Assembly: GCA_910585945.1 (NCBI GenBank) | Contig: CAJUHZ010000018.1 | Span: 1-48,975 of the forward strand | DNA: 48,975 bases | DNA from: an uncultured Bilophila sp. | GTDB lineage: Bacteria; Desulfobacterota; Desulfovibrionia; Desulfovibrionales; Desulfovibrionaceae | Reading direction: 5' to 3' | Shown here: in pieces, positions 7,666 through 16,602 of the stretch | Layout: each line of letters begins with the position of its first letter | Numbering within the stretch: the first letter of the stretch is position 1 | Notes under the pieces: generated by a model | The model's input: only the letters and a program-made list of their open reading frames with translations | Database searches by the model: none | Told to the model about the DNA's origin: nothing | Made by a program: the position numbers and the translations under genes

Positions 7666-10313
7666 ACCTGAATAACAAACAGCCGTTCAATCTTTGCAGT
7701 AAGCTGCGCGCTGTCCATAACCTCTTGCACCTGTTCATCGAGTTCCTTGTCCAGTATGCTTCGCCGCATGAACAGGTTTTGTTCCGCCTGTCGCAATTCC
7801 ATGGTCAGTTTGCTGCATCGGCGTTGCAGGGACATTCGCTCCATGCGCGAAAGTTCTTTTTCCAAAGCGGACTTGGCTGTTTTCACTTGGAAGCGCAGGG
7901 CGTCAAGGTCGCGATCCAGGGCGATTTTACGCTCGGTCGTCCTGCTTTTCAAAGCATTGACGGCCTCTTTTTCCGCTGAATCGGTTTCGGCAAGCACCTT
8001 GCGGATAAACTCCTCGCCGGAAATGAGCCTGTCCAGCCTGTGTTCCATTGCGGGGCGCAAATGGCGGTTGCGGCTGCCCACAGGCTCGCCGCGCGCGGAG
8101 GCGGCAAGCACCGGCAAGGCCATGAGCGCGGCGCATTCGTCGTGGGAAAGCGCGCGGCCGGAACCGGTTTCCCCAACCAGCGGATAAAAAGAGTACCCAC
8201 CCCCAAAATTCCCCCGGGGGCGGACCCGCACTTCATACAACGCAAGTTCGCACGGCTCAATGTCCGCGTCCACGACAATTTCGCCACGCTCGGGAACGCC
8301 TGCCCAAAACATTTCGTGGATAATGCCTCTGGCGAGCGAGCCGGTGACCGTATGACGGCCGGAGCGCGGTTGATAGTCTTTCGCCATGCTGTATTCCGTG
8401 CGGCGCAGCGCCTTGCCGGTGAACACCCGGGGCGGCGGAAGATGCGTGACAGTAACCGTGCGGGTTGCGTCATCCAGACGGAAGCCCGGTTTTCCTTCAA
8501 GGAACCAGCGGGTGACATACCAGAGATCATCTTCAATCTCTCTGGTCCTGGACTCAATATATTGCGGAGTGATGCGGACCTTTTCCGCTATATTTCCGGT
8601 AAAGGAAGTGAACAGCGATTGCTCGGCCTGGCGCACAAGCTGTTTGTTTTCCGACTCAAACTGTTTCAGCGTGCCCTGATGGATATGATCTATCTCCTGT
8701 ATGGTCCGGTCCGTGGCGAGCATGTTGGAAAAAATGCTTCGCATATCGCTGTCGAAATTGCCGATTACAGTATCAGACATGCCGAAGATACCGGAAAATT
8801 GCAGAATACGCTTGTTGATCAGCTCCAGTGTGCGCACATCCGCAAAGTTGTTGCGGTTCAGGAAATTGAGGATGATGACATCCGAGTGCTGCCCCTGCCG
8901 GTGACAACGGTTGATGCGCTGCTCGATGGTCAGAGTGTTGTACGGCAAATCGTAGTTGATGACGAACGAACAGAATTCCAGATTGAAGCCTTCCGCGCCG
9001 ATATCTGTTGAAATGAGGATTTTCGCCTCATTTTGGAAGCGCTCCATAATGGTGTAGTCGCGGGTTTTTCCGCCGTGGTAGGTCAGGACTTTGCCCTTGT
9101 ATGGGCCGTTGTTCAGCAGGGAGAACAGAAACTTCTGTGTGGTCCTGTTTTCGGTGAAGACAAGGGCCTTTTGCCTTGCGCCAAGCTTCTTGAGCCGGGC
9201 AAAGCCCTGCTTCAAGCCTGCAAGCAGTTCTGTGGCCTTGGCGTTCTGCCTGATGCTGGCGGCCAAAGCCTGCATGTGCCGAAGTTCGGAAAGCTCGGCG
9301 GCAATGTGCTCGTTCCTTGTTTCAGCACTGGATTCCATCCGTTGGATCACACCGCGCAGCAGCTTGTCCAGAGCGAATGTGGAAGAGGAAAAGGTACGGA
9401 AGAGCAGGAGCGCCAATTCATACTGGTCCATGCGCGGAAATGCGGCCTTGTTTTCCCTCTGCACATACGCATCAAGCAGTTTATACAGTTCCTGTTCTTT
9501 GGGTGTGAGCGTGAATTCAACAGTAACCGGAATACGTTCCGGAATCTTGACGTAATTCGCCACATCCGGTCTGGTGGTCCGGAAACAGAATGCGCTGACT
9601 CTATCGGCCAGTTCAGGATAGTTTTCCGGCTTGCGGAAATAACGCTCGTAAAACGCCTTTTCATCCGGGAACACGGTCTCGTCAATGAAATGAATCAGGC
9701 CGTACAGGTCCATAATGGAATTCTGCATGGGCGTGGCCGTGAGCAGGATTTTGAAGGCATTGCTAACCGCGTTTTTCAGAACACCGGCGGTCTTGTTGGT
9801 GTCCGCATATATCCGGCGAAGGTGGTGAGCTTCTTCAAAAACAACCGCATCCCATTGCACATTGGCGATGTGCTCGGCGTTTTGGGCCGCAATATCGTAG
9901 GTGGTCAGAACAATCCCATCCTGAAGAAAGGGATTGCTGTCCTCGTTCTGGCTTGCATTACAGACTGTGGATGAATCCAGAGCAAAGCAGGGAACAGAGA
10001 AACTCTTGTCGATGATCTCGTTCCACTGGTGGAGCAAGGGTGTGGGCACAATGAGCAACAGTCGGTCTTTGCCCTCGTACCAGAGTTGGGTGATGATCAA
10101 CAGGGCTTCATAAGTCTTGCCCAACGAACCTTCATCACACAGGATAACGCCTTTCAGGTATGGCGAACGCAAGGCGAACCGCGCGGCGGCTATCTGGTAG
10201 GGATAGACTTCAATATCAGAAGACGCGAAAACAGCCGTCAGCCTGTCCTGACCAAAGGCGTAACTTGAAAGCTTGCGGGCTTTGTACAGGGCGTGAAACG
10301 GCGACAGGGGCAA
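7647..10313 (-). CDS. SNF2/RapA-like SF2 helicase (translocase) of the restriction island
   Basis: An 888-residue Swi2/Snf2-type ATPase. Motif I is DEGSLGKT (about 60-67), motif II is EEAH (160-163), motif III LTATP (191-195), motif V STDIGAEGFNL and motif VI NRCHRQGQ (about 430-475). The first acidic residue of motif II is Glu instead of the usual Asp; the catalytic Glu is retained. The C-terminal quarter is a long charged coiled coil. The start is TTG at 10313, preceded by GAGG at a spacing of eight. RapA-like helicases of this type are found beside methylase and nuclease genes in defence islands, where they may act as DNA translocases. It is first in a minus-strand run with mod, rhuM and res. 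The C-terminus runs into the heptamer repeat, so the original end may have been replaced. Confidence 0.87.
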   Translation of the reverse strand: MPLSPFHALYKARKLSSYAFGQDRLTAVFASSDIEVYPYQIAAARFALRSPYLKGVILCDEGSLGKTYEALLIITQLWYEGKDRLLLIVPTPLLHQWNEIIDKSFSVPCFALDSSTVCNASQNEDSNPFLQDGIVLTTYDIAAQNAEHIANVQWDAVVFEEAHHLRRIYADTNKTAGVLKNAVSNAFKILLTATPMQNSIMDLYGLIHFIDETVFPDEKAFYERYFRKPENYPELADRVSAFCFRTTRPDVANYVKIPERIPVTVEFTLTPKEQELYKLLDAYVQRENKAAFPRMDQYELALLLFRTFSSSTFALDKLLRGVIQRMESSAETRNEHIAAELSELRHMQALAASIRQNAKATELLAGLKQGFARLKKLGARQKALVFTENRTTQKFLFSLLNNGPYKGKVLTYHGGKTRDYTIMERFQNEAKILISTDIGAEGFNLEFCSFVINYDLPYNTLTIEQRINRCHRQGQHSDVIILNFLNRNNFADVRTLELINKRILQFSGIFGMSDTVIGNFDSDMRSIFSNMLATDRTIQEIDHIHQGTLKQFESENKQLVRQAEQSLFTSFTGNIAEKVRITPQYIESRTREIEDDLWYVTRWFLEGKPGFRLDDATRTVTVTHLPPPRVFTGKALRRTEYSMAKDYQPRSGRHTVTGSLARGIIHEMFWAGVPERGEIVVDADIEPCELALYEVRVRPRGNFGGGYSFYPLVGETGSGRALSHDECAALMALPVLAASARGEPVGSRNRHLRPAMEHRLDRLISGEEFIRKVLAETDSAEKEAVNALKSRTTERKIALDRDLDALRFQVKTAKSALEKELSRMERMSLQRRCSKLTMELRQAEQNLFMRRSILDKELDEQVQEVMDSAQLTAKIERLFVIQVIGDRE

Positions 10314-10319
10314 GTGGTT

Positions 10320-10454
10320 TTCCTCGTCAATGCTTCTTTATCCGTTCCAGCTTCGGGGCAAGGGTGAAAATGGCCGCGCTTCACGGTCATGGCGCGGTTT
10401 CCATCCAGCGTGACGGCAGTGGTCTTGAGTTGGCAAACTCCTGTCGGATTTCCT
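10320..10454 (-). pseudogene. Possible C-terminal remnant of a gene upstream of the helicase
   Basis: Between the MITE and the helicase start, the minus strand shows two short coding-like stretches in different frames: one reading KTTAVTLDGNRAMTVK, and one reading AAIFTLAPKLERIKKH and ending at a TGA that overlaps the helicase leader. Joined by one frameshift they would form the tail of a protein cut off by the MITE at 10456. I do not recognise the protein. It is also possible that neither frame is coding. Confidence 0.25.
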
Positions 10455-10456
10455 TA

Positions 10457-10601
10457 GGGCATGTTCACACTACGAGAAATTTTGTTCTCCGCCAGGGAAA
10501 AAAGGCTTTTTATGAAGGGAATATACTCTTATGGTACTTGACCGGAATAAAAAGTCTTTTTGACGCAGGCAGAGGACAAAAGCCGTAGTGTGAACACGCC
10601 C
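10457..10601. mobile_element. MITE-like 145-bp element with TA target-site duplication
   Basis: The ends are inverted repeats reading GGGCATGTTCACACTACG on the left and, reverse-complemented, GGGCGTGTTCACACTACG on the right (one mismatch in 18). The interior arms also pair, with ttttgt...ctttttA stretches matching on both sides, so the whole element can fold into one long imperfect hairpin. A TA dinucleotide lies directly outside each end (10455-10456 and 10602-10603), as produced by IS630/Tc1-mariner transposases. There is no coding capacity, so it would depend on a transposase elsewhere in the genome. It separates the defence island from the chemotaxis gene. Confidence 0.8.
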
Positions 10602-10636
10602 TAGTCGTTGAGTCTCTTAAATAGGGTGAACACCGC

Positions 10637-12466
10637 CTAGGCCGCGTCCTCATGCGTCAGATCACGCGTCAGGATCATCAGGTCCCTGACCTGTTCGCTG
10701 AGTTTGCTCACTTCGGCCGCGGCTTCGTGCATGGAAGTGAGGGTGTCTTGTGAAATGCCGTTGATTTCGCTCATGACCGAGGCGATGGAATCGCTGACCC
10801 GGTTCTGTTCATCCGACGCCAGGGTGATTTCATGCACTTCCCTTGCGGCGTCCTGCACGAGGGTGACAATGGCGCCGAGGGAAATCCCCGCCTCGCGCGC
10901 CAGGGCTGTGACTTCACCGATGGCCTGCACCGATTTTTCCATGTTGTCCATGTTCGCCCGCGCGCCGTTTTGAATGCCGCGCACGCTTTCACCCACCTGT
11001 CCCGTTGCGCTCATGGTTTTTTCCGCGAGCTTTCTGACCTCGTCGGCCACCACGGCAAAGCCGCGGCCGGCCTCGCCGGCGCGGGCGGCCTCAATGGCCG
11101 CGTTGAGGGCCAGGAGATTGGTCTGATCCGCAATATCGGAAATGACCACCATGATTTGCCCGATATCTTCCGCCCGCCTGCCCAGGGCGAGCATGTCCGT
11201 TTTGAGTTGTTCAGCCTGCGTTTGAACGGAATTCATGCCGGACACCACATCATTGACGGACTTGGCGCCGCTCAGCGCCTTTTGTCTGGCGTCTTCGGAT
11301 ATTTCGGCCGCATGTCTGGCATTGGAGGCCACGGTTGAGACTGTTTCGCTCATCTGACTCATGGCCGCGGCCGTTTCCGTAACCCGTTCCGCCTGCTCGC
11401 CCGCGCCCCGTTCCGATTGATCGATGCGCCGGTTCAGCCCCTCCACCGCGGAGGAGACGATAGTCGCGACGCGTTCGAGCCGCCCGGCGACGCCCGACAT
11501 GCGATCCATCGCCTTGGCCGCCTTGGAAAGCGCTTCTTCCGCCTTTTTCTGGGAGATCAGGGCTTCCTCGCCCTTGATCCGGGCCTGGGCCGATGTGGCT
11601 TCCACTTCCTCAATGCGATGTTTCAGGGTGTTGATCATGCCGGAGAGCATGGAGCGCAGGGTGCCTATTTCGTCTTTCGGGCCGGGCGCGATGCTTACGG
11701 AGAGGTCGCCTTGCGCGACACGTTCGGCAAAGCGCGTCGTTTCCGTGAGCGGCGCGCTGACGCGCGTGCGCGTGTACACGGCGGAGAGAAGCGCGGCCGC
11801 AAGCATGAACAGGAGGCAGACGCCCACGATGATCTCGTTGGCGCGCACCGTGGCGAGAACCTCGCTCACCTCGGCGGCCGTGCGCGTTTCAAGCATGAGC
11901 GCGAAATCGTCCAGGGGCTTCATGATCTTTTCCACTTCACGCTGATACTCGGGACCAAAGACAAGCTGGATCGCGAGGGTCTGATCGGGCGCCTTGCGCA
12001 CGCTGAACTGCCCCGTCGTATCCTTGAAAATCCCCTTGACGGCGTTCATCGCCTCCACTTCAAGCGGGACAAGGGCATTGGAAAGCCTGCTGGCCTCGTC
12101 AACCTTGGCGAGTTCCGAGGGGGTCACGCCGTATTCCCGCATCAGATCAAGCAGCGGCCGGCGTTGCCCCGGAGCGATTTTGCGATCCGCCTTGCGCGGA
12201 ATGTTCCCGGCCCGCTCGTCAAGCACGGCCTGGTAGGCCGCTTCCGCCGCGGCGTTTCCGGTTGCCGCATAGACGCGCACGTTGCTTGTCAGCAACTGCG
12301 ACGAGGCGCGAAGCTCCTCGCCCAGGGCGAGCGTGGCGCTGCGTCTGTCTTCCATACGGCGCAAGTCAAGGATGCTGTTGCCCAATTGGTAGAACATGGC
12401 GGCCGCGCCCAGGGCGGCCACGATGATGCAGGCGTTGATCAGGGTCAGGGCGCGCTTGATGCTCAT
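10637..12466 (-). CDS. Methyl-accepting chemotaxis protein
   Basis: A transmembrane chemoreceptor of 609 residues. TM1 spans about residues 5-27, a roughly 180-residue periplasmic sensor follows, and TM2 (about 205-230) leads into a HAMP domain and a long signalling coiled coil. The hairpin tip is recognisable by DQTNLLALNAAIEAARAGEA followed by GRGFAVVADEVRKLAE, which binds CheA and CheW. The sensor is predicted all-helical, resembling four-helix-bundle MCP sensors. The start at 12466 has GGAGG nine bases upstream; earlier in-frame codons extend into non-coding sequence. The C-terminus (LTHEDAA) has no CheR/CheB-tethering pentapeptide. No other chemotaxis genes are nearby, so this is an orphan receptor of unknown ligand. 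Confidence 0.92.
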   Translation of the reverse strand: MSIKRALTLINACIIVAALGAAAMFYQLGNSILDLRRMEDRRSATLALGEELRASSQLLTSNVRVYAATGNAAAEAAYQAVLDERAGNIPRKADRKIAPGQRRPLLDLMREYGVTPSELAKVDEASRLSNALVPLEVEAMNAVKGIFKDTTGQFSVRKAPDQTLAIQLVFGPEYQREVEKIMKPLDDFALMLETRTAAEVSEVLATVRANEIIVGVCLLFMLAAALLSAVYTRTRVSAPLTETTRFAERVAQGDLSVSIAPGPKDEIGTLRSMLSGMINTLKHRIEEVEATSAQARIKGEEALISQKKAEEALSKAAKAMDRMSGVAGRLERVATIVSSAVEGLNRRIDQSERGAGEQAERVTETAAAMSQMSETVSTVASNARHAAEISEDARQKALSGAKSVNDVVSGMNSVQTQAEQLKTDMLALGRRAEDIGQIMVVISDIADQTNLLALNAAIEAARAGEAGRGFAVVADEVRKLAEKTMSATGQVGESVRGIQNGARANMDNMEKSVQAIGEVTALAREAGISLGAIVTLVQDAAREVHEITLASDEQNRVSDSIASVMSEINGISQDTLTSMHEAAAEVSKLSEQVRDLMILTRDLTHEDAA

Positions 12467-12760
12467 TGGCAGGAGCCTCCCGGCAAGGGCTGTGGTTTGG
12501 ATTTGGCGTCGGCCGCCTGTCAGGGGCCACTCGGGCATCTCTGGCGGGGCGGCGTATTCCTCGAGTAGTACTCGCCGTGGGCGGGCAGGTCAATCCGATG
12601 GCGGCAAAAGGAGCTTGAAAGGCTCCGGCGTGCCGGGGCAGGGCGGCGCTGTCCGATCGGGCAGGCGGCAGCGGATTTCGGGATGAAAATGCTCTAAAGC
12701 GAAAAATGTATCACATTTTGAATTTTTTGAGCCGATACGCCATAATCCTCCCCGGAAGCG

Positions 12761-12789
12761 TTGACTTTGAACGGTTGCTCGGGCATGTT
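12761..12789 (+). promoter_or_regulatory. Candidate sigma70 promoter for the RRM gene
   Basis: TTGACT at 12761-12766 and CATGTT at 12784-12789 are separated by 17 bp. They lie about 90 bases upstream of the RRM protein start, leaving a leader with a T-rich stretch. The -35 box is close to consensus and the -10 box is weak. The rest of the 12467-12877 gap holds no recognisable gene. Confidence 0.4.
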
Positions 12790-12877
12790 CCCTGCCGAGG
12801 AGCCGCGTCAGGTCCAAGTGTTTTGGAAATGGCTAAGCGCGGGAATGAGTTTTCTTTTTTGATTGAGGTTTTTTTTC

Positions 12878-13144
12878 ATGGCCAAGTCTATTTACGTTGG
12901 GAATCTTCCCTGGTCCGCTACTGAGGAACAAGTTCAGAACCTTTTCGCCGACTACGGGCCTGTTGTTTCCGTGAAGCTCGTGAGCGATCGTGAAACCGGC
13001 CGCGCCCGCGGCTTCGGTTTTGTGGAAATGGAAGAACCCGGTGCTTCCGCCGCCATTGAAGCATTGGACAATGCGAACTTCGGTGGTCGCACTCTGCGCG
13101 TCAATGAAGCGAAACCCCGCGCTCCGCGTCCCCCCCGTTACTAG
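12878..13144 (+). CDS. Small RNA-binding protein with one RRM
   Basis: An 88-residue single-RRM protein. RNP2 is IYVGNL (residues 4-9) and RNP1 is RGFGFVEM (about 44-51). The tail is short and rich in Pro and Arg. Such glycine/arginine-tailed RRM proteins occur in cyanobacteria, Desulfovibrio and other bacteria, and some are cold-induced; they bind single-stranded RNA in the cytoplasm. The start was set at the ATG at 12878, with GAGG ten bases upstream; a TTG further 5' would add MRFFF without support. The gene is monocistronic, ending before several hairpins and a strong terminator. Confidence 0.92.
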   Translation: MAKSIYVGNLPWSATEEQVQNLFADYGPVVSVKLVSDRETGRARGFGFVEMEEPGASAAIEALDNANFGGRTLRVNEAKPRAPRPPRY

Positions 13145-13167
13145 CCCCGCCTGTAATCAGGGAGATA

Positions 13168-13300
13168 CTGCAAACCTGTAAGAGGTTTGCGGCGGCATAG
13201 CCGCTGTGAGTGAGCGAAAAACCACGTTTTTTCGCAAGCGAGCCTGCAAAAATTTCATGTCAGTCATGCAATAATTTTTGCGATTCAGATACCGGTTTTT
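13168..13300. repeat. Cluster of intergenic hairpins downstream of the RRM gene
   Basis: Consecutive inverted repeats are visible: GCAAACCT...AGGTTTGC near 13171-13190, then GCGGC-ATA-GCCGC, then GCGAAAAA...TTTTTTCGC near 13217-13239, and GCAAAAAT...ATTTTTGC near 13251-13280. A similar run of hairpins occurs at 48838-48975. They may be REP-like intergenic repeats or a structured 3' UTR. No gene is present in this stretch. Confidence 0.55.
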
Positions 13301-13316
13301 TCGCTGCAAAAGCATG

Positions 13317-13350
13317 AACGCTCTGCCGATTCGGTAGAGCGTTTCTTTTT
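13317..13350 (+). terminator. Rho-independent terminator
   Basis: The arms AACGCTCT and AGAGCGTT enclose a short GC-rich inner stem and loop, and are followed by TTCTTTTTT. It ends the RRM transcription unit before ftsH. Confidence 0.85.
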
Positions 13351-13532
13351 TATGTGAAAATTTTCAGTAAAGAAAACAGCTTGATACAGATGGGGCCGGA
13401 GCTGTCGCCTTGCTTTTGCCGGCTGTTCGGCATTGCTCCCGGCGTTGTCAAACCGCGCGAGAGACCTTACAGTGAAGAAGTTCGTTTTCCGGAAGGCGCA
13501 AAACGCCGAAGGGACGCCGCACGGAGGTCAAT

Positions 13533-15590
13533 TTGAATCAGTTCACGCGCAATCTTTTGCTCTGGGGGATCATCTCCCTGGCTATGGTCATCGTTTTCAA
13601 CCTGTTCAGTCAGCCGCAGCCGGCGTCCCAGCAGCGGTTGACCTACAGCGAGTTTCTGCGCCAGGCCGACAGGGGAGAAATCGCCGAAGCGGCAATCCAG
13701 GGCAATACGATCTCGGGCAAGACGAGAGACGGCAAGCCTTTCCAGATCTATGCTCCGGAAGATCCCGGACTTGTCGACAAGCTCATTGCCCAGAAGGTGG
13801 AAGTGCGGGCCGAACCGCCCGAGGAATCCCCGTGGTATGTGACGTTGCTGCTTTCCTGGTTTCCCATGCTTCTCTTTGTCGGCGTGTGGGTTTTTTTCAT
13901 GCGCCAGATGCAGGGCGGGGCGGGGCGCGCCATGTCGTTCGGCCGTTCGCGTGCCCGTCTGCTCAACCAGGAGCAGGGCAAGGTGACGTTTGAGGATGTC
14001 GCCGGCGTGGACGAAGCCAAGGAAGAACTCTCCGAAGTTGTGGACTTCCTGTCCAATCCGCGCAAGTTCACGCGGCTTGGCGGGCGCATTCCCAAGGGGG
14101 TGCTCCTTGTCGGCCCTCCCGGCACGGGCAAGACGCTGCTTGCGCGCGCTGTGGCCGGGGAAGCGGGCGTGCCGTTTTTCTCCATTTCCGGCTCGGATTT
14201 TGTGGAAATGTTTGTCGGCGTCGGCGCGTCGCGCGTGCGCGATCTTTTCACGCAGGGCAAAAAGAACGCGCCCTGTCTCATTTTTATTGATGAAATCGAC
14301 GCGGTGGGGCGTCAGCGCGGCGCGGGGCTTGGCGGGGGGCATGACGAGCGGGAACAGACCCTGAACCAGCTTCTGGTGGAAATGGACGGCTTTGAATCCA
14401 ACGAAGGCGTGATCCTCATTGCCGCCACCAACCGTCCCGACGTGCTTGATCCGGCCCTTTTGCGCCCGGGGCGTTTTGATCGTCAGGTCGTGGTGCCCAC
14501 GCCGGACGTGAAGGGGCGGCTGAAAATTCTTGAGGTGCATACCCGCAAGACCCCGCTGGCCGACAATGTCAACCTTGAGGTGATCGCCCGCGGCACGCCC
14601 GGCTTTTCCGGCGCGGCCCTCGAAAACCTGGTCAACGAGGCGGCGTTGCAGGCCGCGCGCGCCGGCCAGGAAACCGTCAACATGCGGGATTTTGAATACG
14701 CCAAGGACAAGGTCCTCATGGGCAAGGAGCGCCGCAGCCTCATCCTGTCCGACGATGAAAAGCGCATCACCGCATACCATGAAGGCGGCCATGCTCTGGT
14801 CGCCAAGCTGCTGCCCGGGACCGATCCGGTGCACAAGGTCACCATCATTCCGCGCGGCCGCGCCCTTGGCGTGACCATGCAGCTTCCCGAAGCGGATCGC
14901 CACAGCTATTCCAAGGATTATCTGAACAACAACCTCATGGTGCTGCTGGCCGGCCGCGTGGCGGAGGAACTTGTTTTCAACGCCATCACCACCGGCGCGG
15001 GCAATGATATCGAGCGCGCCACCAACATGGCGCGACGAATGGTGTGCGAGTGGGGCATGAGCGACGTCATCGGCCCCATGGCCGTAGGCGAACAGGGCGA
15101 AGAGGTCTTTATCGGCCGGGAATGGGCGCACTCCCGGAATTTCAGTGAAGACACGGCCAGGGTTGTCGATGCCGAAGTCAAGAAGTTTGTGGAAAACGCG
15201 CGCGACAGGTGTCACGCTCTGCTTACGGAGCACATGGATCTGCTCCACGCCCTGGCGGCGGCGTTGCTTGAGCGCGAGACCATCACTGGCGAAGACATTG
15301 ATCTTTTGATCAAGGGCGAACCCCTGCCTCCCTTCAACCCGGCCACGCCGTCCGACGGCGCGAACAGGACGGCGCAAAGCTCTTCGCAGGCCGCGCCGCA
15401 CGCTCCGGCGGAGGCATCTCCTGTTTCCGCTGCGGCCGCCGGTTCCGAGGAGGAGACGTTTACCCTGGAAGCTGATGACAAGGAAGCGGACAAGAGGGAA
15501 GCTGACGCCCGCAAGGCGGCTCCCGGCCCCGACGCCACGGCCGCAACCTCGCCCGCGCAAGGGCAGGGCGAAGAAAACAGTCGCCCCTGA
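13533..15590 (+). CDS. ftsH: ATP-dependent membrane zinc protease FtsH
   Basis: A 685-residue AAA+ protease anchored in the inner membrane, which degrades misfolded membrane proteins and short-lived regulators. Two TM helices (about 7-25 and 105-127) flank the periplasmic domain. Walker A is GPPGTGKT (194-201) and Walker B FIDEID follows. The second region of homology includes AATNRPDVLDPALLRPGRFD. The zinc site is HEGGH at about 416-420, where most homologues have HEAGH. The start is TTG at 13533 with GGAGG five bases upstream. The C-terminal tail after about residue 600 is low in complexity, rich in Ala, Pro and acidic residues, and longer than in E. coli (644 residues). It begins the long plus-strand core cluster. 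Confidence 0.97.
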   Translation: MNQFTRNLLLWGIISLAMVIVFNLFSQPQPASQQRLTYSEFLRQADRGEIAEAAIQGNTISGKTRDGKPFQIYAPEDPGLVDKLIAQKVEVRAEPPEESPWYVTLLLSWFPMLLFVGVWVFFMRQMQGGAGRAMSFGRSRARLLNQEQGKVTFEDVAGVDEAKEELSEVVDFLSNPRKFTRLGGRIPKGVLLVGPPGTGKTLLARAVAGEAGVPFFSISGSDFVEMFVGVGASRVRDLFTQGKKNAPCLIFIDEIDAVGRQRGAGLGGGHDEREQTLNQLLVEMDGFESNEGVILIAATNRPDVLDPALLRPGRFDRQVVVPTPDVKGRLKILEVHTRKTPLADNVNLEVIARGTPGFSGAALENLVNEAALQAARAGQETVNMRDFEYAKDKVLMGKERRSLILSDDEKRITAYHEGGHALVAKLLPGTDPVHKVTIIPRGRALGVTMQLPEADRHSYSKDYLNNNLMVLLAGRVAEELVFNAITTGAGNDIERATNMARRMVCEWGMSDVIGPMAVGEQGEEVFIGREWAHSRNFSEDTARVVDAEVKKFVENARDRCHALLTEHMDLLHALAAALLERETITGEDIDLLIKGEPLPPFNPATPSDGANRTAQSSSQAAPHAPAEASPVSAAAAGSEEETFTLEADDKEADKREADARKAAPGPDATAATSPAQGQGEENSRP

Positions 15591-15657
15591 TTGGTTGTTG
15601 CGGCGGACGCGGTGAGGTCAATGACGGCAATGAGACAACAGGAACGGGACGCATCGC

Positions 15658-16515
15658 GTGAGCACGGCACATGACGCTGAGTGGGTGATACGGGGGGAGC
15701 GGCGTGTTCGCCCTTCCCCTTTTTGTCTTGTGGGGATTGTGAACGTGACGCCGGATTCCTTTTCGGACGGCGGGCGCTTTTTTGAGCCGGAAAAGGCCGT
15801 GGCGCACGGGCTGCGCCTGCTTGAGGAAGGCGCGGGCGTGCTTGACCTCGGCGCGGAGTCAACGCGACCGTTTGCGGATCCGGTGAGCGGAGAAGAGGAG
15901 CTGGCGCGGCTCATGCCCGTGCTGACGGAAATCCGCCGTTGTCGTCCGGACGCCGTGCTCTCCGTGGATACCTTCAAGGCGGAAACGGCCCGGCAGGCGC
16001 TGGAGGCCGGCGCTGACGTGATCAACGACATTTCCGCCTGCCTGTTCGATCCGCCCCTCCTGGAGGTGGTGACGCAGTTCAGACCGGGGTATGTGCTGAT
16101 GCACAGCCAGGGGCGGCCTGCCGACATGCAGATCGCGCCGCAGTACGACGATGTGGCGGAGACCCTGCTCACCTTTTTTGAGGCACGGATGAACATGCTG
16201 GTCCGGGCTGGCCTGCCGGAAGACAGGATTGTTCTTGATCCCGGCATCGGTTTCGGCAAGAACCGGGATCACACGCTGGCCGTGTTGCGGGCGCTGGAGC
16301 GTTTTCGGGGGTTGGGACGGCCGCTGTATGTCGGCTTGTCCAGGAAATCCCTGTTTGGCGCGTTGCTTGATCTTGCGCCGGGAGAGCGCGAGGAGGCCAC
16401 CCACCTTGCCGTGGCGCTGCTTGCCGCGCGCGGGGTGGCCTATCATCGCGTGCATGACGTCGCGGGATGCGCCCGCGCGTTGCGGCTTGTCGCCGCCATA
16501 ACGCCGCAACAGTGA
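15658..16515 (+). CDS. folP: Dihydropteroate synthase
   Basis: Condenses 6-hydroxymethyl-dihydropterin diphosphate with p-aminobenzoate in folate synthesis, in the cytoplasm. The 285-residue TIM barrel shows all the family motifs: GIVNVTPDSFSDGG near the N-terminus, DLGAESTRP, NDISA, DPGIGFGK and GLSRKS. The length is normal. The proposed start is GTG at 15658 with a weak GGGAC-type leader. The gene follows ftsH by 67 bp, an order also seen in E. coli (ftsH-folP-glmM). Here cdaA and cdaR lie between folP and glmM. Confidence 0.96.
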   Translation: MSTAHDAEWVIRGERRVRPSPFCLVGIVNVTPDSFSDGGRFFEPEKAVAHGLRLLEEGAGVLDLGAESTRPFADPVSGEEELARLMPVLTEIRRCRPDAVLSVDTFKAETARQALEAGADVINDISACLFDPPLLEVVTQFRPGYVLMHSQGRPADMQIAPQYDDVAETLLTFFEARMNMLVRAGLPEDRIVLDPGIGFGKNRDHTLAVLRALERFRGLGRPLYVGLSRKSLFGALLDLAPGEREEATHLAVALLAARGVAYHRVHDVAGCARALRLVAAITPQQ

Positions 16516-16602
16516 TGCGGACGCCGGGAGCGCGCCCCGCATTTCCGGCGAAGCGCCCTCATGCATCTTCTCCGGGCGATTCGTGAGACGAGGTCTGGTC
16601 AA

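Noticed and set aside
13467..15560. A 697-codon minus-strand frame across ftsH
   Set aside because: It is a GC-rich shadow of ftsH, with His/Arg/Gly-rich composition and no recognisable domain.
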